DNA from: CAZUHK01 sp964620345
GTDB lineage: Bacteria; Planctomycetota; Phycisphaerae; Phycisphaerales; Zrk34
Assembly: GCA_964620345.1 (NCBI GenBank)
Contig: CAZUHK010000003.1
Coordinates: 1 to 55,802 of the forward strand
Length of the DNA stretch: 55,802 nucleotides
Reading direction: 5' to 3'
Notes under the pieces: generated by a model
The model's database searches: none
Told to the model about the DNA's origin: nothing
What the model saw: the letters and a program-made list of their open reading frames with translations, nothing else
In this document: positions 9,085 through 19,106 of the stretch, one piece after another
How the letters are laid out: the number at the start of each line of letters is the position of its first letter
How positions within the stretch are numbered: the first letter of the stretch is position 1
Position numbers and translations under genes: made by a program

Positions 9085-10224
9085 TCACTTGGTGATGAAA
9101 AGCTCGGCCTGGCGCTGATACATCGGCAGGTACTGGTTCTCGATGCCCAGGATCAGCAGCGCCATGGCGGTGGAGTAGGCATGCCCGGTTCGGGTGACCT
9201 CATCCTTGGAATTGTCCGGGAACGGCCAGTGGCCGTCGCCGGCCTGATGATCCAACAGCACGCGCTGGATGCGCGGGCGGAACTCACGCCATGCCGCATC
9301 GCCCTGCTGGAAATAGCCCAGGGATTTGTAAAAGCTGACGAAGAAGAAGTAACCCTTGTTCTGCTTGGTGCCGCGCCAGACCGGCGGAAAGCCGTCCAGA
9401 TACTTCAAGGCCTGGGTTTCTCGGGGATCGCGGGGCTGATTCAGCAGGCGCAGCACACCCAGCGCCGCGCCGGTCACGCCCGCCTCGGGCTCGGGAACCG
9501 ACACGCTCGGGTGGTAAACGAAACCGACATTGCCGTCCTCGTCTTCGATCCACGCGCTGTTGACGTACCGCAGGCCCTCGGGGAACGCCTTTGGGTCGAT
9601 GGCGTAACCGCACTGCCGGGCGGCGTGGAGACTGAGCAGTTGCCAACTGGTAACCGAGACGTCGCTGTCCATCGCCTGGGGCTGGTAGCGCCAGCCGCCG
9701 GCTTCGAACGAACGCTTGGGCACCTGCTGGGCCTGCTGGGTGAGGTTGGTCGCGCGGCGCACCCATTGGGCCAACTCCGGCTCGGCCTGGATGTCCTCGG
9801 CCATGCCCAGGTAGGACAGGCCGAACAACGTCGCGATGGCGTGAATGTACATCGAGCGGCCTCGCGCCCCGAGGTAGCCGTCGGACGTCTGGGCCTGACG
9901 GACGTTGGCCATCGCCGCCCGCACCACGTGGCCGTACTCCGGGTCGGTCGGCAGGTGGCCGTGGGCGAGGAACGCCAGGCCGGCCAGACTCGTCACCGCG
10001 ACCGGATAGCTGCCGGCGGACCAGCCGCCGGCCTCTTCACCGCTTTGAATCTGCTGTTGGGCCAACCACTTCAGCCCCGCGTCCACCGCGGCGCGAACCT
10101 GCTGCGGCTCGATCGGCGGCGGCTCTTCGTCGGCCTGGGCGCCAACCGGCGCCGCCGGCAGCGCGACGCCCAGGCAGATCGCCGCGGCGATCAATCGAAA
10201 TATCGAACTCGTGTGTGTCATCAT
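9085..10224 (-). CDS. Secreted prenyltransferase/squalene-oxidase-repeat (alpha/alpha toroid) protein
   Basis: A 379-residue protein with a signal peptide (IFRLIAAAICLGVALPAAPVGAQA), followed by alpha-alpha barrel repeats with the motifs GLKWLAQQQ, YLGARGRSMYIHAIATLFGL, GGWRYQPQAMDSDVSVTSW and GHAYSTAMALLILGIE. This fold is shared by terpenoid cyclases, protein prenyltransferases and complement C3/alpha-2-macroglobulin thioester domains. No DXDD or DDXXD cyclase signature is obvious, and the protein is exported, so cyclisation of squalene is unlikely. A binding or structural role in the envelope is more plausible. The start ATG overlaps the stop of the preceding gene by one base (TGATG at 10226-10222), implying translational coupling with the 1416-residue membrane protein. 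Confidence 0.75.
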   Translation of the reverse strand: MMTHTSSIFRLIAAAICLGVALPAAPVGAQADEEPPPIEPQQVRAAVDAGLKWLAQQQIQSGEEAGGWSAGSYPVAVTSLAGLAFLAHGHLPTDPEYGHVVRAAMANVRQAQTSDGYLGARGRSMYIHAIATLFGLSYLGMAEDIQAEPELAQWVRRATNLTQQAQQVPKRSFEAGGWRYQPQAMDSDVSVTSWQLLSLHAARQCGYAIDPKAFPEGLRYVNSAWIEDEDGNVGFVYHPSVSVPEPEAGVTGAALGVLRLLNQPRDPRETQALKYLDGFPPVWRGTKQNKGYFFFVSFYKSLGYFQQGDAAWREFRPRIQRVLLDHQAGDGHWPFPDNSKDEVTRTGHAYSTAMALLILGIENQYLPMYQRQAELFITK

Positions 10225-13200
10225 CAGTACTTCAGATAATCGCCGACCAGCTCAAGATACCGCTTTGCCGGGATCGTGTAGAGTTTAAGTTCGCCCAACT
10301 GTTTGGCCTGCGACAACTGGGCTTCGAGGTACTTGATGAATTCATCGACTTTGGGCTTGGTGCCTGCACCCCCCGAGCGGACCCCGCCGGTCTGGTAAAG
10401 GTCGCCGCGCACCATTCGATGAACCAGCGCGGCCCAAGCGTAGCCGCGCTGCGGCGTCGCCGCATCGCCTTGCGCACGCAGCGGCTCCAACGCCGCCAGC
10501 AGGGACTGGCGACGGCAATGCTCGGCCAGCGAGGCCAGACGAGCTTGCGTGTGGCGCACATCCTGGTCGTAGGGCTTGGCCCACTGACCGACCCGCGGCC
10601 CACCGCGGAAAACCATCGCGGCCTCGACCGGCGGCGGGCGGTCGAACTCCGCGATCAGACTCGCCGACTCGCGTGTCATGTCCTTCAGCAAGAACCGGGC
10701 GCGATTGATCGCCTCGGGGCTGTCCAGTGGTTCGCCCTGCAATTGTTCGATCCGTCCGGCCAGCGACGCGACGCGACCGACCACCGCGGTGACGGAGGAA
10801 TCGTCGGCCACGATGCGCATGCCCGTCGTCACCGCGTCCAGCGCCGCGCGGGCCTGGGTCAAGTGCCGGCCGGCGACCCGGGCGTCTGCCTGCGCCTGGC
10901 TGACGGCATCCAGCGCCGCGACCAGCGCCGCGTCGGCTTGATCGATCTGAGGGACGAACGCCTTGGCCCAGGTCAGCGCCGCGCCGGGCACGTCGGCCAG
11001 CACCGCCGCCGCGGTCCGCCGGCCGGCTTCGTCGAGCTGCTGATCCAGCAGCGTCGACGCCATGCGGTGGGTCAGTCGCAGCACGCCCGAGACCGCCTGT
11101 CTTTCGGTGTTCATCTCGCCGGATTCCAGCAGCGCCGTCAGCTCTGTCAACTGACCGGCGAGTGTGTTGTGAAGGAAGACAAGTCGCTGGCCTTCGGCCT
11201 GCCACAGGCCGCGGGCTTCGGCGGTGCTGTCGCCGGCGGCCAGGTTCCGCAGGACATCCAGCGCCGCTTGAGCGCGGAGGCGGAACCGATCGTGCGCCGC
11301 GCGCCAGCGCAGCGTCAGGCCGTCCAGCGCGTCGGTCCGCGCCGCGGCCGATGCCCCGGGCAACCGGTTGAGCCGCGCCCGCACGGCGTTGAGCATCAGG
11401 TCCGAGGCGCTCAGCTCCTGGGCCAGGGCCGCGGCCAGGGCCGCGGCCGCCGGTTGAATCTGGGGTTCGTCGCCGGCGTCGATGGTCTGGTTCAGCTTCA
11501 CCACCGCTTCGCCGGTCGCCTCCAGCTTCTCTTGAAGGGCCATGAGTCGATCGGGCAGTGGTATCGCGTCCTGCCCGACCCAGTCGGCCACGGCCCGCGC
11601 CGTCGGGCGCGTCCGGGCCAGCGCCTCGGGCAGGGTCTGCATGCCGGCGGTCTGTTTCCGAAGCTCGGCGAAGACCCGTGCCGCGCGATCGGGGGCATCG
11701 GCCACGCGATGCTCCAGCGCGATCAACACCGTCTCCAGGGCGCGTTCTTCATCGCTCAACTGGTCGATCTGCTGGAGACGGGCGAGCCGCCATGCCCGGG
11801 CCGTCGCATCGCTCAGCGCGCGGGCCGCGACCAGTTCCGCCGGGGGCTGACGCACGCTGGTGATCAGGGCCTCGGCGGCGGCGGCGCGGCGGGAGCCATC
11901 GCCCGAAGCGATCGCATCGCGCAGGCGAATCCGCAGCACGCGATCGGTCATGCACGAGGTGGCGTTGCGCTGCATCATCGTTTCGTCCATGGCCAGCCAG
12001 TCGCCGGCGGCCTGCGCCTGCGGGTCGGCCGCGGCCGCCGCGACCCGCGTCACGGTCTGGTCGTACAGGCGATGCAGTTCGGCACGGGCCTTGAGGTGCT
12101 CGGTGAGCAGCTCGGGCAGCGGGCGCACCGCCGCGTCGATCAGCTTGTTCAGCTCCGCGGTAACCTGCTCGGCCGACTCGCGCCGGCGAGCCAGCCCGCC
12201 GCGCGCCAGGAAATAGCCGGCGGTGTTGATGGTCGTGAACGATTCCTTGATCGCCTCTTCGTCGAGTTTGTCGGTCGTAGCCGCCAGGGCCTGCAGGTCG
12301 CCGCCGAGCTTCTCCAACGCCTTGAGGTAGATCCTGCTGCGGCTGTTGAGCGAGACCATGGAGGGCATCTGTTCGTCGCTGGCCGCGATCTTGGCCAGCT
12401 CGGCGTCCAGTCGAATCGCCTCGGACCGCATGCCGTACAGCCGCCAGATGAGGTTGCGCGACTGACGATAACCGACCAGCCGATGGATCAACCCGCCGGA
12501 CAACTGCTCGAACGTCTGTCTGCGATATTCGGCCGCGGCCTGGGGGTCGGGCATCATGGCCGGTTCGGCGGCGAAGCGCACCAGGCCGCTGAGATGACGC
12601 AGGTCGCGCTGATCGTCGGCCCGGTCGGTCAAGTACTGCTCCATTTCCAGCAACTGCAGCAGGGACTGGACGTTGGGATAGTCGGGCAGGGGGATGTTGT
12701 CGCGGTTGGCCGCGGCGGTGATCGCATCCCAGGTGGCCACATCGATGCCGCCGTCGGTCGGCTGGCCGTCCACTGCCCCGCCATCGTCGGCGGCCAGCTT
12801 GCCCAGGGCTTCGGAGACAAAACGCAGCGCCACCAGGCGACGCTGTTCGTGAGCGCCGCGTGTGAACGGCACGACACGGATCAGCACCTCGCGACTGGTC
12901 CCCTCGTTGCCCGCCGCGTCGCGCGCCACAACCTGCACCGACACCGTGTCGCCCGGACCGGCGTTGGTCATGGCCAGATCAAGCTCCGTGAGAATCTCCT
13001 GCGGGATCGGCTGGTCCTCGGGGAACTTCAGCGGGATCGACTTGCGCGGCTGTTCGGTCTCCGGATCGGGGTTGACCAGGTAAGTGATCTGCACCTCCGC
13101 CACGCCCAGGTCGTCTTCGACGCGCGCGTCGATCGGCACGATCTCCGACGCCACCGCGGTCACCTCCGCCGGCGGATAGTTGAGCATGATGCGCGGCGGA

Positions 13201-14474
13201 AGGTCTTCCTGGACGGTCAACCGAATCACCTGACGCTCGACATTCTCGAAGCCGAACTCGTTCTCGGCCCGCACTTCCAGTTCCACGCTGCCGGTCGGCG
13301 CGAAGGTGTATCGACCGCGCCTTGCCTGGTCATCCCAGTCGACGGCCACCGGTTCGTCCTGACCTTCGATCCGCAGCCAGGCGCGGTTGATGGCCTGGTC
13401 GACGGAGAAGTCGATCGCCACCGCCGCGCCCCGCAGCAGACGCAGCGGCTGGTCGAACTTCGTCTCGGTGCGCGGCGGCAGGCCGGCGTAGTCCGGCGGC
13501 GTGACGTGCATCGACAGATCGACGATACGCGGCTGGGCGACCACCTTGACCTCGTATCGCGGCGACGCGGTGTTGGCCGTGCGGATTTCGTAGCTGAACG
13601 TCTCGTCCAGGTCTGAGCGGGTGAACAGGAACAGATCGCGCTGCACACGGGCCATCGGCTCGACGCGGGTCACGTCGACCGCCCGGGCCTCCGCGGGCGC
13701 CGCCTGGTACGCCAGCACGCGGGCGCCCTGGGGCGTGGCGCCCAGCAGGCGCATCAACCAGCGAATGCCGCTGGGCGTGTTGTCGGTCACGCGGGCCTGG
13801 ATGACCACCTCGCCGCCGTGGCCGACCACCGCGTCGCCGGGCAGCGCCTGGACCTCTACGAAGCTGGCCCGCGGCAGGTCGCCAGCGGGCATGTAGAAGC
13901 GCTGGAGCATCAACGGCAACTGGTAGTCGCGCCACACGGCCAGCAACACAATCACCAGGAGGATGGCAAGCGCCGTATTCGCCAGCCAGCGGAACAGGCG
14001 GTCCTGGGCCAGCCGGCGGGCGGTCACCGCCTGGCTCAATTGCTCGGTTGACGCCCGAAGCTGGCCGATCAACTGATCGGTCGCCCCCCCGGCCATGACC
14101 TGCTCGGGCGTGCCGGCGGCGCGGGCGGCCAGCACGGCGTCCAGCGTCACCAGCCGCTCCTGCACCGCGGCGCCCAACCGCGACTCCAGTTCGTAGGCGA
14201 CCTGCCGCGTCGTCGGCCGACGAAGGATCACCAGCGCCACCGCCCCCGCGACCAGGGCGAACACCAACCCATGCACCCCGATCAGCAGACCCCATCGCGC
14301 ACTGTCGGACAAAAAGACAAACCGATCCACGTGAGCGACCAGGAGGACCATGACGCAGTAGACGGCGAGGCCGGCAAACAGCACCCGACCGTAACGCCGC
14401 AACTGCCGCCACCGGTGGTATTCACGAAGCCGGCCGGCGGTCTGCGGCGGAAGATGTTGGACATTGAATCGCAT
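10224..14474 (-). CDS. Large membrane-anchored protein, DUF4175-like architecture
   Basis: A 1416-residue protein. Near the N-terminus are a hydrophobic hairpin (about residues 28-48 and 58-82) and a third span (about 157-176). Ig-like beta domains follow (motifs PPDYAGLPPRTETKF, DLPPRIMLNYPPAEV, DARVEDDLGVAEVQITYLV), then about 800 residues that are almost entirely alpha-helical and rich in Ala, Arg and Glu. This layout recalls the DUF4175 group of large envelope proteins found beside MoxR/VWA genes, but I cannot confirm family membership. The ATG at 14474 lies two bases after the stop of the upstream VWA gene and is followed at once by MRFNVQHLPPQ and the first membrane span. An upstream in-frame ATG at 14570 would only add low-complexity sequence inside the neighbouring gene. 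It probably acts as the periplasmic partner of the VWA proteins. Confidence 0.7.
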   Translation of the reverse strand: MRFNVQHLPPQTAGRLREYHRWRQLRRYGRVLFAGLAVYCVMVLLVAHVDRFVFLSDSARWGLLIGVHGLVFALVAGAVALVILRRPTTRQVAYELESRLGAAVQERLVTLDAVLAARAAGTPEQVMAGGATDQLIGQLRASTEQLSQAVTARRLAQDRLFRWLANTALAILLVIVLLAVWRDYQLPLMLQRFYMPAGDLPRASFVEVQALPGDAVVGHGGEVVIQARVTDNTPSGIRWLMRLLGATPQGARVLAYQAAPAEARAVDVTRVEPMARVQRDLFLFTRSDLDETFSYEIRTANTASPRYEVKVVAQPRIVDLSMHVTPPDYAGLPPRTETKFDQPLRLLRGAAVAIDFSVDQAINRAWLRIEGQDEPVAVDWDDQARRGRYTFAPTGSVELEVRAENEFGFENVERQVIRLTVQEDLPPRIMLNYPPAEVTAVASEIVPIDARVEDDLGVAEVQITYLVNPDPETEQPRKSIPLKFPEDQPIPQEILTELDLAMTNAGPGDTVSVQVVARDAAGNEGTSREVLIRVVPFTRGAHEQRRLVALRFVSEALGKLAADDGGAVDGQPTDGGIDVATWDAITAAANRDNIPLPDYPNVQSLLQLLEMEQYLTDRADDQRDLRHLSGLVRFAAEPAMMPDPQAAAEYRRQTFEQLSGGLIHRLVGYRQSRNLIWRLYGMRSEAIRLDAELAKIAASDEQMPSMVSLNSRSRIYLKALEKLGGDLQALAATTDKLDEEAIKESFTTINTAGYFLARGGLARRRESAEQVTAELNKLIDAAVRPLPELLTEHLKARAELHRLYDQTVTRVAAAAADPQAQAAGDWLAMDETMMQRNATSCMTDRVLRIRLRDAIASGDGSRRAAAAEALITSVRQPPAELVAARALSDATARAWRLARLQQIDQLSDEERALETVLIALEHRVADAPDRAARVFAELRKQTAGMQTLPEALARTRPTARAVADWVGQDAIPLPDRLMALQEKLEATGEAVVKLNQTIDAGDEPQIQPAAAALAAALAQELSASDLMLNAVRARLNRLPGASAAARTDALDGLTLRWRAAHDRFRLRAQAALDVLRNLAAGDSTAEARGLWQAEGQRLVFLHNTLAGQLTELTALLESGEMNTERQAVSGVLRLTHRMASTLLDQQLDEAGRRTAAAVLADVPGAALTWAKAFVPQIDQADAALVAALDAVSQAQADARVAGRHLTQARAALDAVTTGMRIVADDSSVTAVVGRVASLAGRIEQLQGEPLDSPEAINRARFLLKDMTRESASLIAEFDRPPPVEAAMVFRGGPRVGQWAKPYDQDVRHTQARLASLAEHCRRQSLLAALEPLRAQGDAATPQRGYAWAALVHRMVRGDLYQTGGVRSGGAGTKPKVDEFIKYLEAQLSQAKQLGELKLYTIPAKRYLELVGDYLKY

Positions 14475-14476
14475 GG

Positions 14477-16987
14477 TCAAACCAGTCCGACCAGTTTCCG
14501 GTAAACCCACTCGACGGTCAGCAGCACGATCAGCAGTCCCATCAGCAGCGGCGCGTCCCACAGCCGCCACACGCGCTCGTTCTGCTCCACACGTTCGGTC
14601 GGCTCACGCAACGCCAGCAACTGCTCCAGTTCGGTCAGGGCACGATACGCCCCGCCGGTGCGCTGGGCGAGCAAGCTCAACCGTTCGACGTCCAGCGCCA
14701 GGCGGTCCAGTTCATCGTCGTCCGTGACACTAAAGACGCTCGGCGAAACCAGCTCGGTTCCTTCCAATTCCACGCGAAGGTCGCCCGGCGGGGCGGCTGC
14801 AAATACTGCGGCGCCCCCGGCTGTGGTTTGCGTTCGATCGACCTGCTCGCCGTCCGTCAGGCGAACGGTCGTGCCATCGGGAACGTTGGCGCGCACGCCC
14901 AGCGGTTCGCCGGCGATCAACCGACGGCGGTCCAGAGCGATGAAGGGCGCATTCTCCTGCTCGTCCGCGGCGATTCGTTCGGCCTCCAACCCCCAGGTCA
15001 CCATCTCCACCACCATGCGGGCGTGGGCGGCGAGGTGGCCGCGGTTCAGCGCCTTCCACAGGCGATCGGTGTGAAGCACCACCTCTCGCCCGGCGGCGCG
15101 GAAGTCGGCGGTGAGCAGCGCCCCGCCGGCGGCGTCGACCAGCAACACCGCCGCATCGTCATGCTCGGCCACCGGCAACTGGCCGGCCAAATCGAGGGTC
15201 ATCGGATGCGATAAACCGGCCGGCGCCAGCACGAGGTTGTCGAATCGCTCGATCGGGTCGGCATCGCGTCGACCCAATCGCACGAGGGTGCGGCCTTTTT
15301 CCTCGACCCACTCGGTCAGCGCCCGTTGCTCTTGGTCGGTCAGCAGGTCGTCGGGAAGCTCGCCGATGAACACCAGGTCGTACATGTCCAGGGCCGCGGC
15401 GCTGTCCGGCCAGGCGCCCAGTTCCACGCCGCGGCGCAGTTCACCCTCTTGCTGCGTGGTCACGATGATCGGATTGAGCTGGACGTACGGCAGGCGACGG
15501 AGAATGTTCAGCACGAACCGTGTCTGCCAGCGCGGGCGATAGTCCACCAGCAGCACGCTGACCTTGCGCGGCCGCGTGTTCAGCACGAAGTCTGCGGCGT
15601 TGTTGGCCACCGGCAGCACCTCGCCGGGCACCGGCTCCAGCGTCAGCCGATACCGCGCGATGCCCAACTGGGTCGGGGTGAACCGCACGGTCAGGTCCTG
15701 CTGGACGCCGGGGGTCAGCTTGATCTTTTCAGAGTGGACCACCTCCTCGCCGCGGGTGATCTGCAGTTGGGTCTCGGTGGCTTGGGGCAAAGCGGGCTTG
15801 AGGCGGATCATCAGACTGAACGGTTGGTTGGCCACGGCGATCGGCGGGGCGATCAGTTCGACCAGCGCCAGGTCGACCGGCTCGATCGTATCGCCCACGC
15901 CGGCGGCCATGACCGGGCTCTGGCTTCGGGTCAGCGTCTGCTCCAGGGCCGAGGCCGGCCGACCCACCACGTCGCGGCCGTCGCTGAGCAGCACGATCGC
16001 CGAGAGGGGAAAGTCGCTGGGCTCATCGGCCAGTTGCTGCATGCGCCCGACCAGGTCGGTCACGCCGGCCCGAGTCACCAGCGGCGCCGCGTCGCTGGGC
16101 CAGTCGAGGGCCTGACCGGTGATCAGACTGACCGCCTGGTAGCCGGTCTGGATCTCGATGTTCGCCAATTGCCGGGAGAGCAGTTCCACGCGTGGCGTGC
16201 GGCGAATGGCCTGGGCTCGATCGGCCAATTGTTCGTCGCCGGCGGCGATCGCCCGCTCATCCAACTCGCCCTGCATCTGACGCGCCAGGGCGATGATTCG
16301 ATCGCCCTGGGCCGCGGCACGCACAAACGCCGCGTGGGCCGGCGTCTGCGAGCCGCTGAAATACGCAGGCAACTCGGCGGCCAGCGATGCCAGTTGGCGG
16401 TCGATCTTCGCCATGTCCGCCGGCACCGGGGCGCCGAACATCGCTCGGCCGATCGCCAGGTATTCCTCGCAGGCGGCCAGGTGCTCGCCGATGCGATCCT
16501 GGTACGCCGCGGCGGTCTGCCAGAACTCATCGCGACTGCGCTCGGCGCCGCGGGAAAAGCGTTCGTAGTCGCCCAGCTCGCGCTGCACCGCATAGACCTG
16601 ATGGATCAGGGCGAACAGCGGCGCCGTGTCGTCTTGGGTCTGCCCGTCGAGCGTGCGGGCGGTGTGCAGCGCCTGAGCATCGGTCATGCGGTTGTCGCGC
16701 GCGGCCATGCTCGGTGAATCGTCCACCACGAACATGGTGCGCCCCGGATAGGTCAACGTGCGCTCGTGTACGAGGTCGGGTCGGAAGATCATCAGCACGA
16801 TCAGCACGGCCAAAGCCAGCCGAAGGGCCAGCAGCGGGCCGCGATGACGCCGATCCATCTGTCTCAATTCCAGCCGGTACAACAGCCAGACCAGCGCGCA
16901 CGCCAGGGGCAAGACCAGCGCCAGCCACCACGGCGAGACGTCGGCGGTGAAGCGGATCAGCAGGTTGGTCGTTTCCTGAACATTCAT
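14477..16987 (-). CDS. Membrane protein with VWA-like and glutamine-amidotransferase-like domains
   Basis: An 836-residue protein with two N-terminal membrane spans (about residues 20-40 and 51-70) and one at the C-terminus (LLMGLLIVLLTVEWVYRKLV). Just after the second span is FVVDDSPSMAARDN, a von Willebrand A-type metal-site motif (D-x-S-x-S becomes D-D-S-P-S, residues 89-93). A later block (VSVLLVDYRPRWQTRFVLN and LDMYDLVFIGELPDDLL) resembles the class I glutamine amidotransferase-like fold, which commonly follows VWA regions in these planctomycete membrane proteins. No catalytic Cys is obvious there, so the domain is probably structural. I chose the ATG at 16987, which overlaps the upstream stop as ATGA. 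Upstream in-frame codons lie within the BatA gene. Its place in the operon suggests it forms a complex with the BatA-type protein. Confidence 0.75.
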   Translation of the reverse strand: MNVQETTNLLIRFTADVSPWWLALVLPLACALVWLLYRLELRQMDRRHRGPLLALRLALAVLIVLMIFRPDLVHERTLTYPGRTMFVVDDSPSMAARDNRMTDAQALHTARTLDGQTQDDTAPLFALIHQVYAVQRELGDYERFSRGAERSRDEFWQTAAAYQDRIGEHLAACEEYLAIGRAMFGAPVPADMAKIDRQLASLAAELPAYFSGSQTPAHAAFVRAAAQGDRIIALARQMQGELDERAIAAGDEQLADRAQAIRRTPRVELLSRQLANIEIQTGYQAVSLITGQALDWPSDAAPLVTRAGVTDLVGRMQQLADEPSDFPLSAIVLLSDGRDVVGRPASALEQTLTRSQSPVMAAGVGDTIEPVDLALVELIAPPIAVANQPFSLMIRLKPALPQATETQLQITRGEEVVHSEKIKLTPGVQQDLTVRFTPTQLGIARYRLTLEPVPGEVLPVANNAADFVLNTRPRKVSVLLVDYRPRWQTRFVLNILRRLPYVQLNPIIVTTQQEGELRRGVELGAWPDSAAALDMYDLVFIGELPDDLLTDQEQRALTEWVEEKGRTLVRLGRRDADPIERFDNLVLAPAGLSHPMTLDLAGQLPVAEHDDAAVLLVDAAGGALLTADFRAAGREVVLHTDRLWKALNRGHLAAHARMVVEMVTWGLEAERIAADEQENAPFIALDRRRLIAGEPLGVRANVPDGTTVRLTDGEQVDRTQTTAGGAAVFAAAPPGDLRVELEGTELVSPSVFSVTDDDELDRLALDVERLSLLAQRTGGAYRALTELEQLLALREPTERVEQNERVWRLWDAPLLMGLLIVLLTVEWVYRKLVGLV

Positions 16988-19104
16988 GAGCGGGGAATCA
17001 CAAATCTGCGTTGCACCAGCATCTCGCCCAGCAGGCACAGTCCCACCGCGATGGCTACCCATGTGTACCATTCGCGACCGCGGCGGCTTTGACGGAGTTG
17101 CTCGTCCAACTGCGCCCAATCCGTGGCCGGGCTGGCGCCCAGGTCTTGCATCGCCGCGGCCTGCTGGGCTTGGGTCATCGGCGTCAGGTCCGAGTCCACG
17201 CGCGGCCCCTGCACGGCAAACCAGGTGCTGGCCGTCTGCTGGCCGCGCACGCTGCGCACGGTGTACAGCCCGCTCGGCATGTCGGTCGCGGGCGCCTCGA
17301 CGATCGTGCCGACTTCGGTCTGGCGCGGCTCCACGGGGCCGGCCGCTTCACCGAACCGGCCGAACGTCGCCGCCTCCAGCGCGTCGGGGGCCTGAATCTT
17401 CATCCGCACCGGCCGGCCACGCCGCACCGTGCGCGGGAAGTCCGCGCCTTCGGCCGCGGCTTGGAACAGGCGGTAAACCAGCGGCAGGTAGAACTCGCGC
17501 ACGAACACATTGGTCTTGCTGCCGCTCAGCCCCGCGGTCAACAGCAGCGAGCGGCCCAGCTCATCGCCCAGAACCAGGGCCCAGGGCTGACGGTCGTCAA
17601 ACCGCGCCAGCACCCGCGCGTCCTCGGCCAGCGATTCGATCTGTCGCCACGCGAAGAACTGGGCGTTGGTCAGGTCGCCGGCCTCACCGGTCTCCAAGCC
17701 GCTCAACTCCGACGAGGGAAGTTCATTGACCGCGAGCGTGCGATAGCGCGACCCGCCGACCGGTTCGACATACAGCCGCCCCAGCGAGGCCGGCAGCAGC
17801 CCCGCGCCGCCCAGGTGCGAGTTCCATGCCACGGCGTTGACGCTGCCATCCACGGCGAGCACCACCCCCCCGCCGGTCTGGACGAACCGACGAAGTTGGG
17901 CGGCGATTTTCGCATCGACCGGCACCCCGCCGTCAATGTAAATCACGTCCGCCTGGGCCAGCGTGGCCGGCTCGATCGGCGGGGTCGCCAGCGTCCAGTT
18001 GATCGACGTGGCCGACGTTTGAGCCATGCGATCGGCGTTGGCGACCGTCTCGAAAAAGCCCCACGCCGACTCGAACTTGCCTGTTCGACCGGTCTGGCGA
18101 AGCACGACGACATTCAGTTGCTCGGGCACTTCGACCGCGGCGAACATGCGGTTGTCGTAGTCCAGCGCATCGGTGGCGATCTGCGCGGTGAGGTAGTGGC
18201 TTGCGGGCTGGTCGAAAGTCACATCGAAGTCCACCGTCACGCTCTGGCCGGGCACCAGGGCGATGACGCGGCGATCGAGAAACGCGCCGTCCAGCAGCAA
18301 CTCGACCCCGACGTCTTCCAGCGGCCGATCGGCGAAGCTGCGCACCTGCACGGCCACGCGTTGCGGGTGGCCGGCCAGCGGACGTTCGATACTGGGCGTG
18401 ATGCCCGTGACCGCGACATTCGCCGAGCTCGCCAGCGGCGGATTGATCCAGTAGACCGGGACGTCCAATTCACCGGGCCAGTCGATGCTCGCCGCGGTTT
18501 GCCAGGTGTTCGCCTGGTCGTCGGCGAAGATGTAGACCTCGAACGGTTCGTCGGAAAACCGTTCGAGTGTCTGTTCCAGCGCGCCGCCCAACGGCGCCGT
18601 GGCTTCGACCACGCTGATTTGCTCAACCTGCCTCATCGCCGCGTCGATCGATTCGACCGGCTGGCCATCGATCACCCACGTCGGTTCATCGCGCAGCACG
18701 CACAGCGACCATATCTCGCCCCGGCCCCAGGTCTTGAGCAACTCGCCGAGCACCTGCTTGGCCATGTCGATCCGGCGCTGATCGTTCTGGCCTGCGGCCA
18801 TGCTGTAGGACGCGTCGAAGATCACCACGTGGTGGACGCCGCTGCCGGTCACGGTCGCGGCGCTCTGGTGAGCGGTCGGCCGGGCAAAGGCGAAGACGAT
18901 CAACGCGATCGCGCCGATCCGCAGGGCCATCAGAAGAATCTGATCCAGCCGCAGCTTCCGCTTGAGTTGCTCCAGGGCCCGCTCCAGCACGTAGTTGGCC
19001 CCCCACGTGACCTTGAGCGACCGGAAGCGCAGCAGGTAATAGATGATGACCGGGATGGCGGCCAGCGGCAGAAACCAGAGGATGGCCGGGTGGACGAAGT
19101 TCAT
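16984..19104 (-). CDS. BatA-domain VWA membrane protein
   Basis: A 706-residue protein. The N-terminus (MNFVHPAILWFLPLAAIPV) and the segment RLDQILLMALRIGAIALIVFAFARP are the classic BatA/N-terminal double-span signature. A VWA domain follows with HHVVIFDASYSMAAGQND (DASYS, residues 97-101). Later come a CARDB-like region (RPLAGHPQRVAVQVRSFADRPLEDVGVEL), an amidotransferase-like block (LAQADVIYIDGGVPVDAKIA) and a single C-terminal membrane span (TWVAIAVGLCLLGEMLVQRRF). The protein is predicted to sit in the inner membrane with most of its mass in the periplasm. It starts two bases after the DUF58 stop and overlaps the next gene by four bases. In Bat-type systems these proteins work with MoxR ATPases in envelope assembly or stress tolerance. 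Confidence 0.88.
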   Translation of the reverse strand: MNFVHPAILWFLPLAAIPVIIYYLLRFRSLKVTWGANYVLERALEQLKRKLRLDQILLMALRIGAIALIVFAFARPTAHQSAATVTGSGVHHVVIFDASYSMAAGQNDQRRIDMAKQVLGELLKTWGRGEIWSLCVLRDEPTWVIDGQPVESIDAAMRQVEQISVVEATAPLGGALEQTLERFSDEPFEVYIFADDQANTWQTAASIDWPGELDVPVYWINPPLASSANVAVTGITPSIERPLAGHPQRVAVQVRSFADRPLEDVGVELLLDGAFLDRRVIALVPGQSVTVDFDVTFDQPASHYLTAQIATDALDYDNRMFAAVEVPEQLNVVVLRQTGRTGKFESAWGFFETVANADRMAQTSATSINWTLATPPIEPATLAQADVIYIDGGVPVDAKIAAQLRRFVQTGGGVVLAVDGSVNAVAWNSHLGGAGLLPASLGRLYVEPVGGSRYRTLAVNELPSSELSGLETGEAGDLTNAQFFAWRQIESLAEDARVLARFDDRQPWALVLGDELGRSLLLTAGLSGSKTNVFVREFYLPLVYRLFQAAAEGADFPRTVRRGRPVRMKIQAPDALEAATFGRFGEAAGPVEPRQTEVGTIVEAPATDMPSGLYTVRSVRGQQTASTWFAVQGPRVDSDLTPMTQAQQAAAMQDLGASPATDWAQLDEQLRQSRRGREWYTWVAIAVGLCLLGEMLVQRRFVIPRS

Positions 19105-19106
19105 GG

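Noticed and set aside
10215..13616. A 1133-codon plus-strand frame opposite the 1416-residue membrane protein gene
   Set aside because: It is an antisense frame created by high GC. The translation is rich in Arg, Gly, Gln and His with no domain, while the minus-strand frame has clear membrane spans and Ig-like segments.
14475..14570. Start of the 1416-residue protein at ATG 14570
   Set aside because: The extra 32 codons overlap the upstream gene and encode low-complexity sequence. ATG 14474 lies two bases past that gene's stop and directly precedes the first membrane span.
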